64,000 nt of DNA from RGIG9608 sp045602425 (GTDB taxonomy: Bacteria > Bacteroidota > Bacteroidia > Bacteroidales > Paludibacteraceae), in contig JAZSBO010000021.1 of NCBI GenBank assembly GCA_045602425.1, positions 124,001-188,000 on the forward strand, given 5' to 3'. Position 1 is the stretch's first letter. Each line of letters opens with the position of its first letter. A program made the position numbers and the translations under genes. Of this stretch, positions 33,312-42,475 are shown one piece after another. The notes under the pieces are model-generated. The model saw nothing but the letters and a program-made list of their open reading frames with translations. It was not told the DNA's origin and did no database searches.

Positions 33312-34415
33312 ATGAAAGTACTATTTATGATTAGTCACCCTGCACATTTCCATATGTTCAGGTACACCATTGATAATTTGCAACAACATGGGCATGAGGT
33401 GGTAAGTGTAATCCGACCAAAAGATGTGCTTGAACAATTGTGTATCGATGCAAACCTACCATTTTATAAGGTGACTGATAGACCAAAGAAATGGGGAATG
33501 ATTGGGCTAGGAATATCCCTGGTAGAAAAGATATTTGATGTACTGAAGATTACTCGTAAAGAAAAACCTGATCTATTGGTCGGTTCTGATGGGGTGTTGG
33601 CATATGTTGGCAAGATATGCAATATACCATCGTTTGAATTTTTTGAAGATGACTATAGTGTGATAAAACTATATGCTAAAATGTTTTTCCCATTATATAG
33701 TAAGGTTGTTTGTCCATATGTGTGCGATGCAGGTAAATGGAATTACAAGAAAATCGGTTATTCAGGTTATCAGAAATTAACATATCTACATCCTAAATAT
33801 TTTACACCAGACAAAAATATCGTAGAAAAATATTTCCCAGTAAATGAATCACCTTACTTTATTATTAGATTTGCTAAATTAACAGCACATCACGATGTCG
33901 GTGTTAAGGGATTTACACAAGAGATAGCACAAAAAGTAATAGATAAACTCAAGGTTTATGGACGTGTATTTATCACTTCAGAAACTACGCTACCAAAAGA
34001 ATTTGAACAATACAGACTGCGTATCAATCCGTTAGATATTCATCATCTTTTGGCATTCGCATCATTATATATTGGTGATAGTCAGTCTATGGCAGTGGAA
34101 GCTAGTATGTTGGGAACACCATGTTTACGATTCAATGACTTTGTTGGAGAAAAGAAAATCAGTGTACTTGAAGAATTAGACCATGTTTATCATTTGACCA
34201 AAGGAATTCATTCGAGTGATGCATCAATGCTTTATGATAAAATTGATGAAATATTAGCATTGCCTAGTGCGCAAGAAGTATATCAAGAAAGAAGATTACG
34301 AATGCTAAATGATAAAATCGATGTAACAAAGTATTGGACATGGTTTTTGGAAAATTATCCACAATCAGCGGTGCAATACTCAAAAGATCACAAATTTTGG
34401 AACCAATTTAGATAA
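33312..34415 (+). CDS. DUF354 family protein (GT-B-like, probable glycosyltransferase)
   Basis: This 367-residue protein begins MKVLFMISHPAHFHMFRYTID, the signature start of DUF354, and has PDLLVGSDGVLAYVGKICNIPS near residue 90, FEFFEDDYSVIKLYA near 113 and a donor-site-like IGDSQSMAVEASMLGTPCLRF near 257. The fold is related to UDP-GlcNAc 2-epimerases and MurG-type transferases; the exact activity of the family is not established. It lies just upstream of the WlbA-like and WlbD-like genes, so action on a 2,3-diamino-uronate is a possibility. Confidence 0.8.
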   Translation: MKVLFMISHPAHFHMFRYTIDNLQQHGHEVVSVIRPKDVLEQLCIDANLPFYKVTDRPKKWGMIGLGISLVEKIFDVLKITRKEKPDLLVGSDGVLAYVGKICNIPSFEFFEDDYSVIKLYAKMFFPLYSKVVCPYVCDAGKWNYKKIGYSGYQKLTYLHPKYFTPDKNIVEKYFPVNESPYFIIRFAKLTAHHDVGVKGFTQEIAQKVIDKLKVYGRVFITSETTLPKEFEQYRLRINPLDIHHLLAFASLYIGDSQSMAVEASMLGTPCLRFNDFVGEKKISVLEELDHVYHLTKGIHSSDASMLYDKIDEILALPSAQEVYQERRLRMLNDKIDVTKYWTWFLENYPQSAVQYSKDHKFWNQFR

Positions 34416-34427
34416 ATAAAATAAGAA

Positions 34428-35411
34428 ATGAATAATTTAAATTTTGCGCTCATCGGAGCAGCGGGCTATATAGCTCCTCGTCATATCAAAGCTATTGCTG
34501 ATACGGGTAATAATTTGATGGTGGCATATGATAAATTCGATTCAGTAGGTCGTTTAGACTCCAGTTTTCCTGAGTGTTCTTTCTTTACTGAGCACGAGCA
34601 GTTTGATCGTTTTTGTTCGAAGCAGATGCGCAAGGATGACCCGTTGCATTGGATGAGTATATGTACTCCTAACTATACGCATGATGCATTTATTCGCTAT
34701 GGTTTGCGTTTGGGTTGTAATGTGATATGCGAGAAGCCATTGGTGCTCAATCCATACAACATAGATAATTTAGTAGAACTAGAGAAGGAGACAGGCAATA
34801 AAGCATATACTATTCTTCAGTTGCGTCTTCATGATCGTATTGCTGCATTGAAGAAGAAGATAGAAGAAGGTCCTAAGGACAAGATATATGACGTAGATCT
34901 CACGTATATCACCAGTCGTGGCAAATGGTACTATAGTTCATGGAAAGGTGATGTGCACAAAGCGGGAGGTATTGCTACCAATATCGGCGTACACTTCTAT
35001 GATATGCTGCAATGGATTTTTGGTCCGGTAGAGAAGAATATTGTACATGTGATGTCCTTCGACCGTGTAGCAGGCTTCCTCCAACTCAAGCAAGCGCGTG
35101 TTCGCTATTTCCTGAGTATCAATGCAGTCTGCTTGCCAGAGAATGCGGTACAAGGCGAAAAACGTACCTATCGCACTTTGGCTATTGATGGCGAAGAGTT
35201 TGAGTTCAGCCAGGGCTTTACTGAGCTGTATACCGAGAGCTACAGGCACATTCTCTCTGGTAATGGTTTCCGCATCTCTGAGGCACGCCCAAGTATTGAG
35301 ATCGTTAGCGCGATTCGTCATACTGAACCAATAGGACTTCAGGGAGACTATCATCCATTAGCTAAACTACCACTTGCTCCTCACCCATTTGGTTGGGACG
35401 AAAAAAGATAG
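34428..35411 (+). CDS. wlbA: UDP-GlcNAc(A) 3-dehydrogenase (WlbA/WbpB-like), cluster copy
   Basis: This 327-residue Gfo/Idh/MocA oxidoreductase has the dinucleotide loop FALIGAAGYIAPRHIKAI, the catalytic region CEKPLVLNPYNID near residue 105 (E-K-P) and GGIATNIGVHFYDMLQWIFG near 183, which is diagnostic for WlbA/WbpB. It oxidises the C3 hydroxyl of UDP-GlcNAcA so that WlbC can aminate it, on the way to UDP-GlcNAc(3NAc)A. A close paralogue, clearly homologous along its whole length, is at 42476 in AT-rich DNA. This copy is GC-richer and sits beside the WlbD-like epimerase. Confidence 0.85.
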   Translation: MNNLNFALIGAAGYIAPRHIKAIADTGNNLMVAYDKFDSVGRLDSSFPECSFFTEHEQFDRFCSKQMRKDDPLHWMSICTPNYTHDAFIRYGLRLGCNVICEKPLVLNPYNIDNLVELEKETGNKAYTILQLRLHDRIAALKKKIEEGPKDKIYDVDLTYITSRGKWYYSSWKGDVHKAGGIATNIGVHFYDMLQWIFGPVEKNIVHVMSFDRVAGFLQLKQARVRYFLSINAVCLPENAVQGEKRTYRTLAIDGEEFEFSQGFTELYTESYRHILSGNGFRISEARPSIEIVSAIRHTEPIGLQGDYHPLAKLPLAPHPFGWDEKR

Positions 35412-35413
35412 AT

Positions 35414-36592
35414 ATGATAAAACTACTTACCATAATTGGAGCACGTCCGCAAATAATCAAAGCGGCAGCCATATCACGTGCGATACGAATGAACTTCGAG
35501 GGGCAAATCGAAGAGCATATACTGCATACGGGACAACACTACGATACGAATATGTCGGATGTGTTCTTCAACGAACTGGGAATACCTCAGCCCAACTACA
35601 ACCTACATGTAGGAAGTGGTTCACATGGTACACAAACAGCTCGCATCATTGAAGGGGTAGAGAAGGTACTAAACGATGCTGCAGCAGACGGCAAACCTTT
35701 TGACGGCGTAATCGTATATGGCGATACGAACTCTACATTGGCAGCTGCCATTGCAGCTGTGAAGATACATATTCCTGTGTTCCATATCGAAGCAGGCTTG
35801 CGCTCGTTTAATATGACCATGCCAGAAGAGGTGAATCGCATCGTGTGTGATCAACTATCCAATATCCTATTTACGCCAACGACTACAGGACTAAGGAATC
35901 TACAAAGCGAAGGGTTTGCAGAAGGTGGTATAAAAAGCCGTGTGCACTTTGCAGGACAAAGAGAACAACAGGTGGTATTGTCGGGCGATGTGATGTATGA
36001 CAACTCGCTGTATTTTAGCCAGATGGCCGATAAGAAAAGCGATATCATTGAGCGTCTAGGACTATCGCATAGAAAATTTATTTTGGCTACGATACACAGA
36101 CCTGCCAATACAGATAATAGCGACAACCTACAGTCAATTTTCCGCAGTCTATTAGACATCGCCGATAAAGAACAAATTGATGTGATTCTGCCATTGCATC
36201 CCCGCACACGAAAAATGCTGCCACAGCAACTATCAGCAGACCTTCTAGCACGCATTGAGCAAAATAAATACCTACGAATCATAGAACCCGCTTCGTTTTT
36301 TGAGATAATTCGTTTGGAAAAGAATGCACGAGTAGTGATGACAGACTCGGGTGGAGTACAGAAAGAATCCTTCTTCTTTCAAACTCCATGTGTGATTCTA
36401 CGTCCTGAAACTGAATGGGTGGAGATAGTAGAGGCAGGCGCTGGAATAATTGCTGATGCTGATTATCAACGTATCGTGGATGCATATTATTCCCTCGCCA
36501 ATAAAGAAGTGGATTTTCCACCATTATTTGGCGATGGACAAGCCGGTAAGAATATATTATTAAAAATTATATCTTATATAAAAAATATGTAA
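35414..36592 (+). CDS. wlbD: UDP-GlcNAc(3NAc)A-type 2-epimerase (WlbD/WbpI-like)
   Basis: The ATG at 35414 (MIKLLTIIGARPQIIKAAAIS) gives 392 residues. ILHTGQHYDTNMSDVFF near residue 37, VYGDTNSTLAAAIAA near 102 and MTDSGGVQKESFFFQTPCV near 310 identify a non-hydrolysing sugar-nucleotide 2-epimerase, but it differs in the start motif (GARPQ rather than GTRPE) from the WecB at 25173 and fits the WlbD/WbpI group. That enzyme turns UDP-GlcNAc(3NAc)A into the manno form. It follows the WlbA-like gene by 2 bases, supporting the pathway assignment. It is the last gene of the composition-shifted cluster. Confidence 0.8.
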   Translation: MIKLLTIIGARPQIIKAAAISRAIRMNFEGQIEEHILHTGQHYDTNMSDVFFNELGIPQPNYNLHVGSGSHGTQTARIIEGVEKVLNDAAADGKPFDGVIVYGDTNSTLAAAIAAVKIHIPVFHIEAGLRSFNMTMPEEVNRIVCDQLSNILFTPTTTGLRNLQSEGFAEGGIKSRVHFAGQREQQVVLSGDVMYDNSLYFSQMADKKSDIIERLGLSHRKFILATIHRPANTDNSDNLQSIFRSLLDIADKEQIDVILPLHPRTRKMLPQQLSADLLARIEQNKYLRIIEPASFFEIIRLEKNARVVMTDSGGVQKESFFFQTPCVILRPETEWVEIVEAGAGIIADADYQRIVDAYYSLANKEVDFPPLFGDGQAGKNILLKIISYIKNM

Positions 36593-36599
36593 TTATTGC

Positions 36600-36607
36600 T
36601 ATTATTG
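36600..36607 (+). promoter_or_regulatory. Possible -7 box before the NodB-type gene
   Basis: TATTATTG approximates TAnnTTTG. The preceding bases TAATTATTGC closely resemble TAATAATTGC before the similar box at 37428, so the two gaps may hold related promoters. Confidence 0.25.
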
Positions 36608-36661
36608 GAGGGAATGCAGTAAAAAGAATTATTAAAATCTTAATAAAGCTAAATCAATAAA

Positions 36662-37420
36662 ATGGATTTTACTCAAAATTTATATCGTTCTTTATTAAAA
36701 ATTTTACAAGAACAAGATTTTCATTTCTTGACCTTTGAACAATATTGTGAAAGAAAATTTTTGCAAGATACCAAATGGGTCGTTCTACGTCATGATATTG
36801 ATAAAAAGGCAAAAAACGCTCTACAATTTGCAAAAATAGAACACAGTTTAGGAATAAAAGCAACTTATTATTTTCGGATTTTCCCGAATAGTAATCAGCC
36901 TGAAATTATAAAACAAGTTGTAGCTTTAGGTCACGAAATTGGATACCATTACGAGGATTTAAACCTTTGCAAAGGAGATGAAAGTAAAGCTATTAAGCAT
37001 TTTAAGACATGGTTGGACTATTTCAGAAAATTCTATCCTGTTAAAACAATTTGTATGCATGGATCTCCTTATAGTAAATTAGATAATAAGGATTTATGGA
37101 TAAATTATGACTATAAAAACTATAACATAATAGGAGAACCCTACTTTGATACCGATTTCAATTCTGTTTTTTATTTAACTGATACAGGAAGGTGTTGGGA
37201 TGGTGAAAAATTCAGTGTGAGAGATAAAGCAAAAACCTCTTTTATTAAAAAATATCATACAACTAAAGAGATTATTTCTGCTATAAAAAACGAAACAATT
37301 CCTACTAAACTATTAATCACTACTCATCCTCAACGTTGGAATAACAATTTAATAGAGTGGAGTATAGAACTTTGTTTACAATATTTAAAAAATTTAATTA
37401 AAAGATATTTTGTTAAGTAA
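36662..37420 (+). CDS. NodB-fold polysaccharide deacetylase-like protein
   Basis: This 252-residue protein contains WVVLRHDIDKKAKNALQFA near residue 38 (the NodB Asp pair), LGIKATYYFRIFP near 62, ALGHEIGYHYEDL near 88 (metal histidine) and ICMHGSPYSKLD near 125, with a late TTHPQRW. These are the carbohydrate esterase 4 motifs in a variant form also seen in many Bacteroidota surface-glycan loci. It may deacetylate an N-acetyl sugar. No signal peptide is visible, so action may be cytoplasmic. It starts the AT-rich right part of the locus. Confidence 0.75.
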   Translation: MDFTQNLYRSLLKILQEQDFHFLTFEQYCERKFLQDTKWVVLRHDIDKKAKNALQFAKIEHSLGIKATYYFRIFPNSNQPEIIKQVVALGHEIGYHYEDLNLCKGDESKAIKHFKTWLDYFRKFYPVKTICMHGSPYSKLDNKDLWINYDYKNYNIIGEPYFDTDFNSVFYLTDTGRCWDGEKFSVRDKAKTSFIKKYHTTKEIISAIKNETIPTKLLITTHPQRWNNNLIEWSIELCLQYLKNLIKRYFVK

Positions 37421-37427
37421 TAATTGC

Positions 37428-37435
37428 TATTTTTG
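37428..37435 (+). promoter_or_regulatory. Candidate -7 box (TATTTTTG) before the sugar transferase gene
   Basis: TATTTTTG matches TAnnTTTG; a TTTG lies at 37409-37412, 15 bases upstream, shorter than usual. Transcription would begin near 37441, 18 bases before the ATG at 37459. Confidence 0.35.
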
Positions 37436-37458
37436 TTTATAACAAGATATTTCTTTTA

Positions 37459-38982
37459 ATGGGGAAAAAGAGTTTAATTCGTTCTGCTATTACTTTAATA
37501 TTTTTAGATGTCGTGTTTTGGACAACGACAATCTTTTTTTTGTTATTTTGGCGTGTAGTTGTAGATAAACTTGTTATTACCAGATATTTAATATCTTATA
37601 TAATATATGCAGGCATTTGGATTTTGTTTGCATTGTTTAGTCGCAAATACAAATCATGGAGAAATATCTCGTATAAACTCTTGCTTTTAAAAGCATTTAT
37701 AACCGCATTATTAACTCTTATCTTTGCTTTTTTCCATCATAAATATATCTATCCTGATTTATCAATTTTTACATTAGCTATTTCTATAATTATCGTTTTT
37801 TTCTTAAACCTATTGATGATATTTGTTTATCAAGGTTATCGTTATGCTCTATTTATGGATGTAATTTTACTAAATTATAAAGCACGAAAACCTATTCAGG
37901 TTTTAACTCCTTCTGAAGATATTGATAAAGAAAAATTTAATGAACTAAAACACCTGATTATAAATAACACGAATGAACAAGTTTTTGATTTTCTTTTAAA
38001 AAATATTCCATTAAAAAGCACAAATACATATATTACTCAAACCACGCATCGTTTAAATATTCAATTGCTTACAGAATACAAATACGATTGTATTATAAAT
38101 ATCTCATTACTAAATGATATAATTGGTGTTAATAAGTTTTTTTGTGTAGTAAATGAAAAACTTCCTGATAATGGGCTTTGGGTATGTAGTTTTATTTCTC
38201 AAGAAGTTTATCAAGAAAACATTTTAAAGAATTATCCAAAAATAATTAGGCGAGTTATATACTATTGGAATATTTTTACTCGAAGAATAATACCAAAATT
38301 GTTCCTATTTCAAAGATTCTATTACCAACATAAAACAAATAATCAACGATATTTTTCTCAAACAGAAATACTTGGACGCTTGTCTTATTGTGGATTTGAA
38401 ATAGAAAAAATAGAAATTATAAACGGAACAACTTTTATTATTTCCAAAAGAAAGAGTATTCCACAAAAACAAGAACCTAAATTTTATGGATTAGTTATCA
38501 AACTTCCACGTATTGGCAAAAATGCTAAAATCTTTAATGTATATAAGTTCCGTACAATGTATCCGTATGCAGAGTATATTCAAGAATATATTTATAAAAA
38601 AAATGACTTGACCGAAGGTGGAAAATTCAAAAATGATATAAGAATAACTTCGTATGGTCAGACTATGCGAAAGTTTTGGATAGATGAATTGCCTATGATT
38701 ATCAATTTATTAAGAGGAGATATGAAATTAGTAGGTGTTCGCCCGTTGAGCAAGCAATATTTTAGCTTGTATTCAAAAGAATTACAAGAAAAACGAACAA
38801 ATTTTAAGCCCGGATTGTTGCCACCTTTTTATGTTGATATGCCAAAAACTCTTGACGAAATTCAGGAATCGGAGATGAAATACTTAAAAGAGTGTGAAGT
38901 AAAAGGTGTTTTTATAACAGATTTTAAGTACTTTTGGAAAATATTAGTTAATATTTTATTTAAAAAAGTACGTAGCAAATAA
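37459..38982 (+). CDS. Polyprenyl-phosphate sugar-1-phosphate transferase, divergent, three-part protein
   Basis: The 507-residue protein has four hydrophobic helices (within residues 10-135), a middle region of about 200 residues ending in QTEILGRLSYCGFEIEKI, and a C-terminal bacterial sugar transferase domain with IFNVYKFRTMYPYAEY near residue 357, GGKFKNDIRITSYGQTMRKFWIDELPMI near 393 and LRGDMKLVGVRPLSKQYF near 422. The C-terminal domain starts repeat-unit synthesis by moving a sugar phosphate to undecaprenyl phosphate. The usual re-entrant helix before the core is hard to see (GLVIKLPRIGKNAKIF). The middle part is unlike the CoA-binding-like domain of WcaJ/WbaP. Confidence 0.8.
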   Translation: MGKKSLIRSAITLIFLDVVFWTTTIFFLLFWRVVVDKLVITRYLISYIIYAGIWILFALFSRKYKSWRNISYKLLLLKAFITALLTLIFAFFHHKYIYPDLSIFTLAISIIIVFFLNLLMIFVYQGYRYALFMDVILLNYKARKPIQVLTPSEDIDKEKFNELKHLIINNTNEQVFDFLLKNIPLKSTNTYITQTTHRLNIQLLTEYKYDCIINISLLNDIIGVNKFFCVVNEKLPDNGLWVCSFISQEVYQENILKNYPKIIRRVIYYWNIFTRRIIPKLFLFQRFYYQHKTNNQRYFSQTEILGRLSYCGFEIEKIEIINGTTFIISKRKSIPQKQEPKFYGLVIKLPRIGKNAKIFNVYKFRTMYPYAEYIQEYIYKKNDLTEGGKFKNDIRITSYGQTMRKFWIDELPMIINLLRGDMKLVGVRPLSKQYFSLYSKELQEKRTNFKPGLLPPFYVDMPKTLDEIQESEMKYLKECEVKGVFITDFKYFWKILVNILFKKVRSK

Positions 38983-40764
38983 ATGACCGCTGTTTTTAAA
39001 AAAATAGCATTTATTATTTTCTTATTTTGGCCTATCTCTTTTCTGGCACAAAATATACCTCAACATATTTCCTACTATCGTATTTATGATTTTATTGATG
39101 AATTAGCAATTGATAAAATCATTGATATTAACTCTGTATCAAAACCTTATAGTCGTGATTTTATTGCAAAAAAATTAGCAGAAGCTCAAACAAAAGATTC
39201 GCTTTTAACTAAAAGACAGCGAACAGATCTTAAATTTTTCTTAAATGATTACGCCATAGAATTAGATACACTACCAAAATCGTACGTACATTGGACAAAC
39301 AAAAAAAGTTTCGATTTGGCACTAGTACAACCTGCATTTCATTATCAAGATAAATATTTCAAATGCCGTATAACGCCAATTTTAGGAATGGACGTTATTG
39401 CAAATACTGCTAACAAAGGTGTGATTCTTAAACGTTGGTTTGGAGCCGATTTTCAAGCAACGATAGTTAATCATATTTCGGTGTGGGCAAACTATCGTGA
39501 TCAATCTTATTCTGGTAAATTCCTTAAATCAGAAGCGGGATTAAAAGAAAAAGATGCTCGTATCTCAAAATCTAATTATCTGAACAATCTTGCAGGATGT
39601 GAATATAAAGAAGCAAGTTACGGAGGTGATTATAGCGATATGCGTGGAGGGATAAAAGCCTATACATGGTGGGGAAGTATTGGGGTAGTGAAAGATAATT
39701 TAGTTTGGGGAGATTCGTATTCATGCTCAAATATCATTTCAGGAAGAGCACCATCGTTTCCTATGTTAACTTTAAATTTAAAACCTTGCAAATGGTTTGA
39801 ATTAAACTATATCCATGGATGGTTGATAAGCAACGTCCTTGATTCTACAAACTATTATTTGGAAGAAAATGGTAATGGTACGAAAATAAACTATCGTCCT
39901 CATAACAAATTCATTGCAGCAAATATGCTCACATTCACTCCTATAAAAGGATTAGACATTTCATTAGGAAATTCTATTATTTATGCCGAAAGAAATGTTC
40001 AAGCCGCATATTTTATTCCAATTGCTTTCTACAAATCTATTGATCATCTTTTAACCAAAGGACTAAAAAATACAGAAAACCAGAATTCTCAAGTATTTTT
40101 TAACATAAGCTCTAGAAATATCAAACATTTACATCTGTTTGGTTCAATTTATTTAGATGAATTTAATAGTGCACGATTAAAAAAATCTAATTCTCAAAAA
40201 AATCCTTTTTCGTATAAAGTTGGATTTAACGTAAGCAATTGGCCACTAAAAAATCTGTCGTTAGTAGGAGAGTTTACGCGTTCTAATATTATCAATTATA
40301 AACACTCTATACAACAGCTGACTTGGGCTTCTAATAGCTATTGTTTAGGACATTATTTGGGTGATAATTCTCAAGAAATTTTTGTAGCATTAAATTACAA
40401 ACCTGTGTGGGCATTAAATATAAATCTTTCTTATACAAATGCCCGAAAATATAAAGATTACGAATATATGCGAAGAGGTTCGTCAGGGATTAGCCAAATT
40501 TCACAGATTCTTGCACAAAAACCATTCAATGAGATGGTTTGGGAAAATGATTTAATAGCATTAAAAGCAACGTACGAAATATTTAATAATTGTTATGCAG
40601 TTGTAAATGTTGAATACAACAACGCAAGAGGTTACACACCAAAATCAGAGCCTATCGAAGGTGAAAACAGATTGGATGCTCAAGGTTATTTAGATTATTA
40701 CACTCCCAAATTCTATCAAGGAAAAAATATTACCATAACTTGTGGATTAAGTTTTGGATTTTAA
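38983..40764 (+). CDS. Outer-membrane beta-barrel protein, capsule assembly Wzi family
   Basis: This 593-residue protein starts with a signal peptide (IAFIIFLFWPISFLAQ). An N-terminal helical part of about 75 residues (PYSRDFIAKKLAEAQ, LTKRQRTDLKFFLNDY) precedes alternating amphipathic strands rich in Tyr, Trp and Asn and ends with the aromatic residue of an outer-membrane barrel (TCGLSFGF). This is the Wzi-like layout of Bacteroidota; Wzi binds exported capsule at the cell surface. It begins 1 base after the sugar transferase stop, so synthesis start and surface anchoring are encoded together. Confidence 0.75.
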   Translation: MTAVFKKIAFIIFLFWPISFLAQNIPQHISYYRIYDFIDELAIDKIIDINSVSKPYSRDFIAKKLAEAQTKDSLLTKRQRTDLKFFLNDYAIELDTLPKSYVHWTNKKSFDLALVQPAFHYQDKYFKCRITPILGMDVIANTANKGVILKRWFGADFQATIVNHISVWANYRDQSYSGKFLKSEAGLKEKDARISKSNYLNNLAGCEYKEASYGGDYSDMRGGIKAYTWWGSIGVVKDNLVWGDSYSCSNIISGRAPSFPMLTLNLKPCKWFELNYIHGWLISNVLDSTNYYLEENGNGTKINYRPHNKFIAANMLTFTPIKGLDISLGNSIIYAERNVQAAYFIPIAFYKSIDHLLTKGLKNTENQNSQVFFNISSRNIKHLHLFGSIYLDEFNSARLKKSNSQKNPFSYKVGFNVSNWPLKNLSLVGEFTRSNIINYKHSIQQLTWASNSYCLGHYLGDNSQEIFVALNYKPVWALNINLSYTNARKYKDYEYMRRGSSGISQISQILAQKPFNEMVWENDLIALKATYEIFNNCYAVVNVEYNNARGYTPKSEPIEGENRLDAQGYLDYYTPKFYQGKNITITCGLSFGF

Positions 40765-40774
40765 AAGTTTTGTT

Positions 40775-41902
40775 ATGAAAGAAATACAGATGGTAGATTT
40801 ACGTTCACAATACGAACGTATAAAAAACGAAATAGATAATGGTATTCAAGAAGTACTGAATACTTGTACATTTATTAAAGGTGGTAAGGTTAACGTTTTT
40901 CAAAAGAATTTAGAGAAATATCTCGGGGTGAAACATGTTATTCCCGTTGGGAATGGTACTGATGCGTTGCAGATTTCCCTTATGGCGTTAGGTTTAAAAC
41001 CTGGTGATGAAGTAATTACACCAACATTTACATTTATTGCTACCGTAGAGGTTATTGCTTTATTAGGCTTAAAACCTGTACTTGTTGATGTTGATTATGA
41101 TACATTTAATATTTCAGTAGAGGCAATAAAACAAGCAATAACACCTAAAACTAAGGCGATTATACCTGTACATTTATTTGGACAAAATGCTAATATGGAA
41201 GATATTCTTGCACTTGCCAAACAGCACAATTTGTTTGTTATAGAAGATGCTTGTCAAAGCATTGGTGCTGAATATACATTTCTTAATGGTAACACAATGA
41301 AATCTGGTTGTATGGGAAATGTTGGATGCACATCATTTTTCCCCTCAAAAAATTTAGGATGTTATGGTGATGGCGGTGCAATTTTCACTAATGATGATTC
41401 ATTAGCAACCAAAATACGTGCAATAGCCAATCATGGTATGATTATACGTTATCATCATGATTTTATAGGAGTTAATTCGCGTTTAGATAGTATTCAAGCC
41501 GCAGTTTTAGATGTTAAACTGAAATCGCTAAACCGATACATTCAAAGTCGTCAAGAAGCTGCAACGTTTTACAATAAAGCATTTGCAGGTAATAAATATA
41601 TAATAACGCCAAAAATAGGTAAGAATACCACACATGTATATCATCAATACACACTAAAAATTAATGGATTTGATAGAAATATACTTCAAGAAAAACTAAA
41701 AGCAAAAGGTATTCCTTCGATGATTTACTATCCAATACCATTGCATTTGCAAAAAGCCTATCAAAATGAAGACTATAAAATAGGAGACTTCCATGTGGCA
41801 GAAAATTTAAGTAATTCTGTTTTAAGTTTACCTATGCATACGGAATTAGACATAGAACAACTTATCTATATTACTAACACTATTAATGATATTCTAAAAT
41901 GA
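40775..41902 (+). CDS. wlbC: UDP-3-keto-GlcNAcA 3-aminotransferase (WlbC/WbpE-like)
   Basis: The ATG at 40775 (MKEIQMVDLRSQYERI) gives 375 residues. MVDLRSQYE, PVGNGTDALQISLMALGLKPGDEV, IEDACQSIGAEY and SFFPSKNLGCYGDGG (PLP lysine K192) fit the WbpE/WlbC branch of DegT aminotransferases. The enzyme aminates UDP-3-keto-GlcNAcA using glutamate. Directly downstream are WlbB-like and WlbA-like genes, completing the set for UDP-GlcNAc(3NAc)A except for the UDP-GlcNAc 6-dehydrogenase, which is not in the window. It is AT-rich, unlike the FdtB and DegT genes of the 4-36 kb region. Confidence 0.85.
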   Translation: MKEIQMVDLRSQYERIKNEIDNGIQEVLNTCTFIKGGKVNVFQKNLEKYLGVKHVIPVGNGTDALQISLMALGLKPGDEVITPTFTFIATVEVIALLGLKPVLVDVDYDTFNISVEAIKQAITPKTKAIIPVHLFGQNANMEDILALAKQHNLFVIEDACQSIGAEYTFLNGNTMKSGCMGNVGCTSFFPSKNLGCYGDGGAIFTNDDSLATKIRAIANHGMIIRYHHDFIGVNSRLDSIQAAVLDVKLKSLNRYIQSRQEAATFYNKAFAGNKYIITPKIGKNTTHVYHQYTLKINGFDRNILQEKLKAKGIPSMIYYPIPLHLQKAYQNEDYKIGDFHVAENLSNSVLSLPMHTELDIEQLIYITNTINDILK

Positions 41903-42474
41903 GCCATTATTTCAAACATGAATCATCATACATTGATGAAGGTTGTCAAATTGGAGAAGGAACTAAAATTTGGCATTTCTCTCATATTATGTCTAATTGT
42001 ATTATTGGGAAGAATTGTAATATTGGACAAAACGTAGTCGTTTCGCCTGATGTACATTTAGGAGATAACGTTAAAATTCAAAATAATGTGTCAGTATATA
42101 CAGGTGTTATTTGTGAAGATGATGTTTTTCTAGGTCCCTCGATGGTTTTTACCAATGTAATAAATCCTCGTAGCCATGTATCGAGAAAAGATGAATATAA
42201 ACAAACAATTGTCCGAAAAGGAGCAACTATTGGAGCAAATGCGACCATTGTTTGCGGAAATGAAATCGGAGAATATGCACTCATAGGAGCAGGAAGTGTT
42301 ATTACAAAAGACGTAAAACCATATGCACTGATGATTGGTAATCCTGCACGACAAATAGGCTGGGTAAGCAAGAATGGACAAAGATTGGTTTTCGATGATA
42401 ATGGCATCGCACAATGCCCTGAAACACAACAATATTATTGTTTAGAAAATGATTTTGTAACAAAAATAAAATAA
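41899..42474 (+). CDS. wlbB: UDP-2-acetamido-3-amino-glucuronate N-acetyltransferase (WlbB/WbpD-like)
   Basis: At 191 residues this left-handed beta-helix protein begins YFKHESSYIDEGCQIGEGTKIWHFSHIM, the recognisable start of the WbpD/WlbB family, and has VVVSPDVHLGDNVKIQNNVSVYTG and the end IGEYALIGAGSVITKDVKPYALMIGNPARQIGW. It acetylates the 3-amino group using acetyl-CoA. The start overlaps the WlbC stop by 4 bases and WlbA follows after 1 base, so the three form one translational unit. A longer acyl donor is possible, since related pathways add other acyl groups. Confidence 0.85.
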   Translation: MSHYFKHESSYIDEGCQIGEGTKIWHFSHIMSNCIIGKNCNIGQNVVVSPDVHLGDNVKIQNNVSVYTGVICEDDVFLGPSMVFTNVINPRSHVSRKDEYKQTIVRKGATIGANATIVCGNEIGEYALIGAGSVITKDVKPYALMIGNPARQIGWVSKNGQRLVFDDNGIAQCPETQQYYCLENDFVTKIK

Positions 42475-42475
42475 C

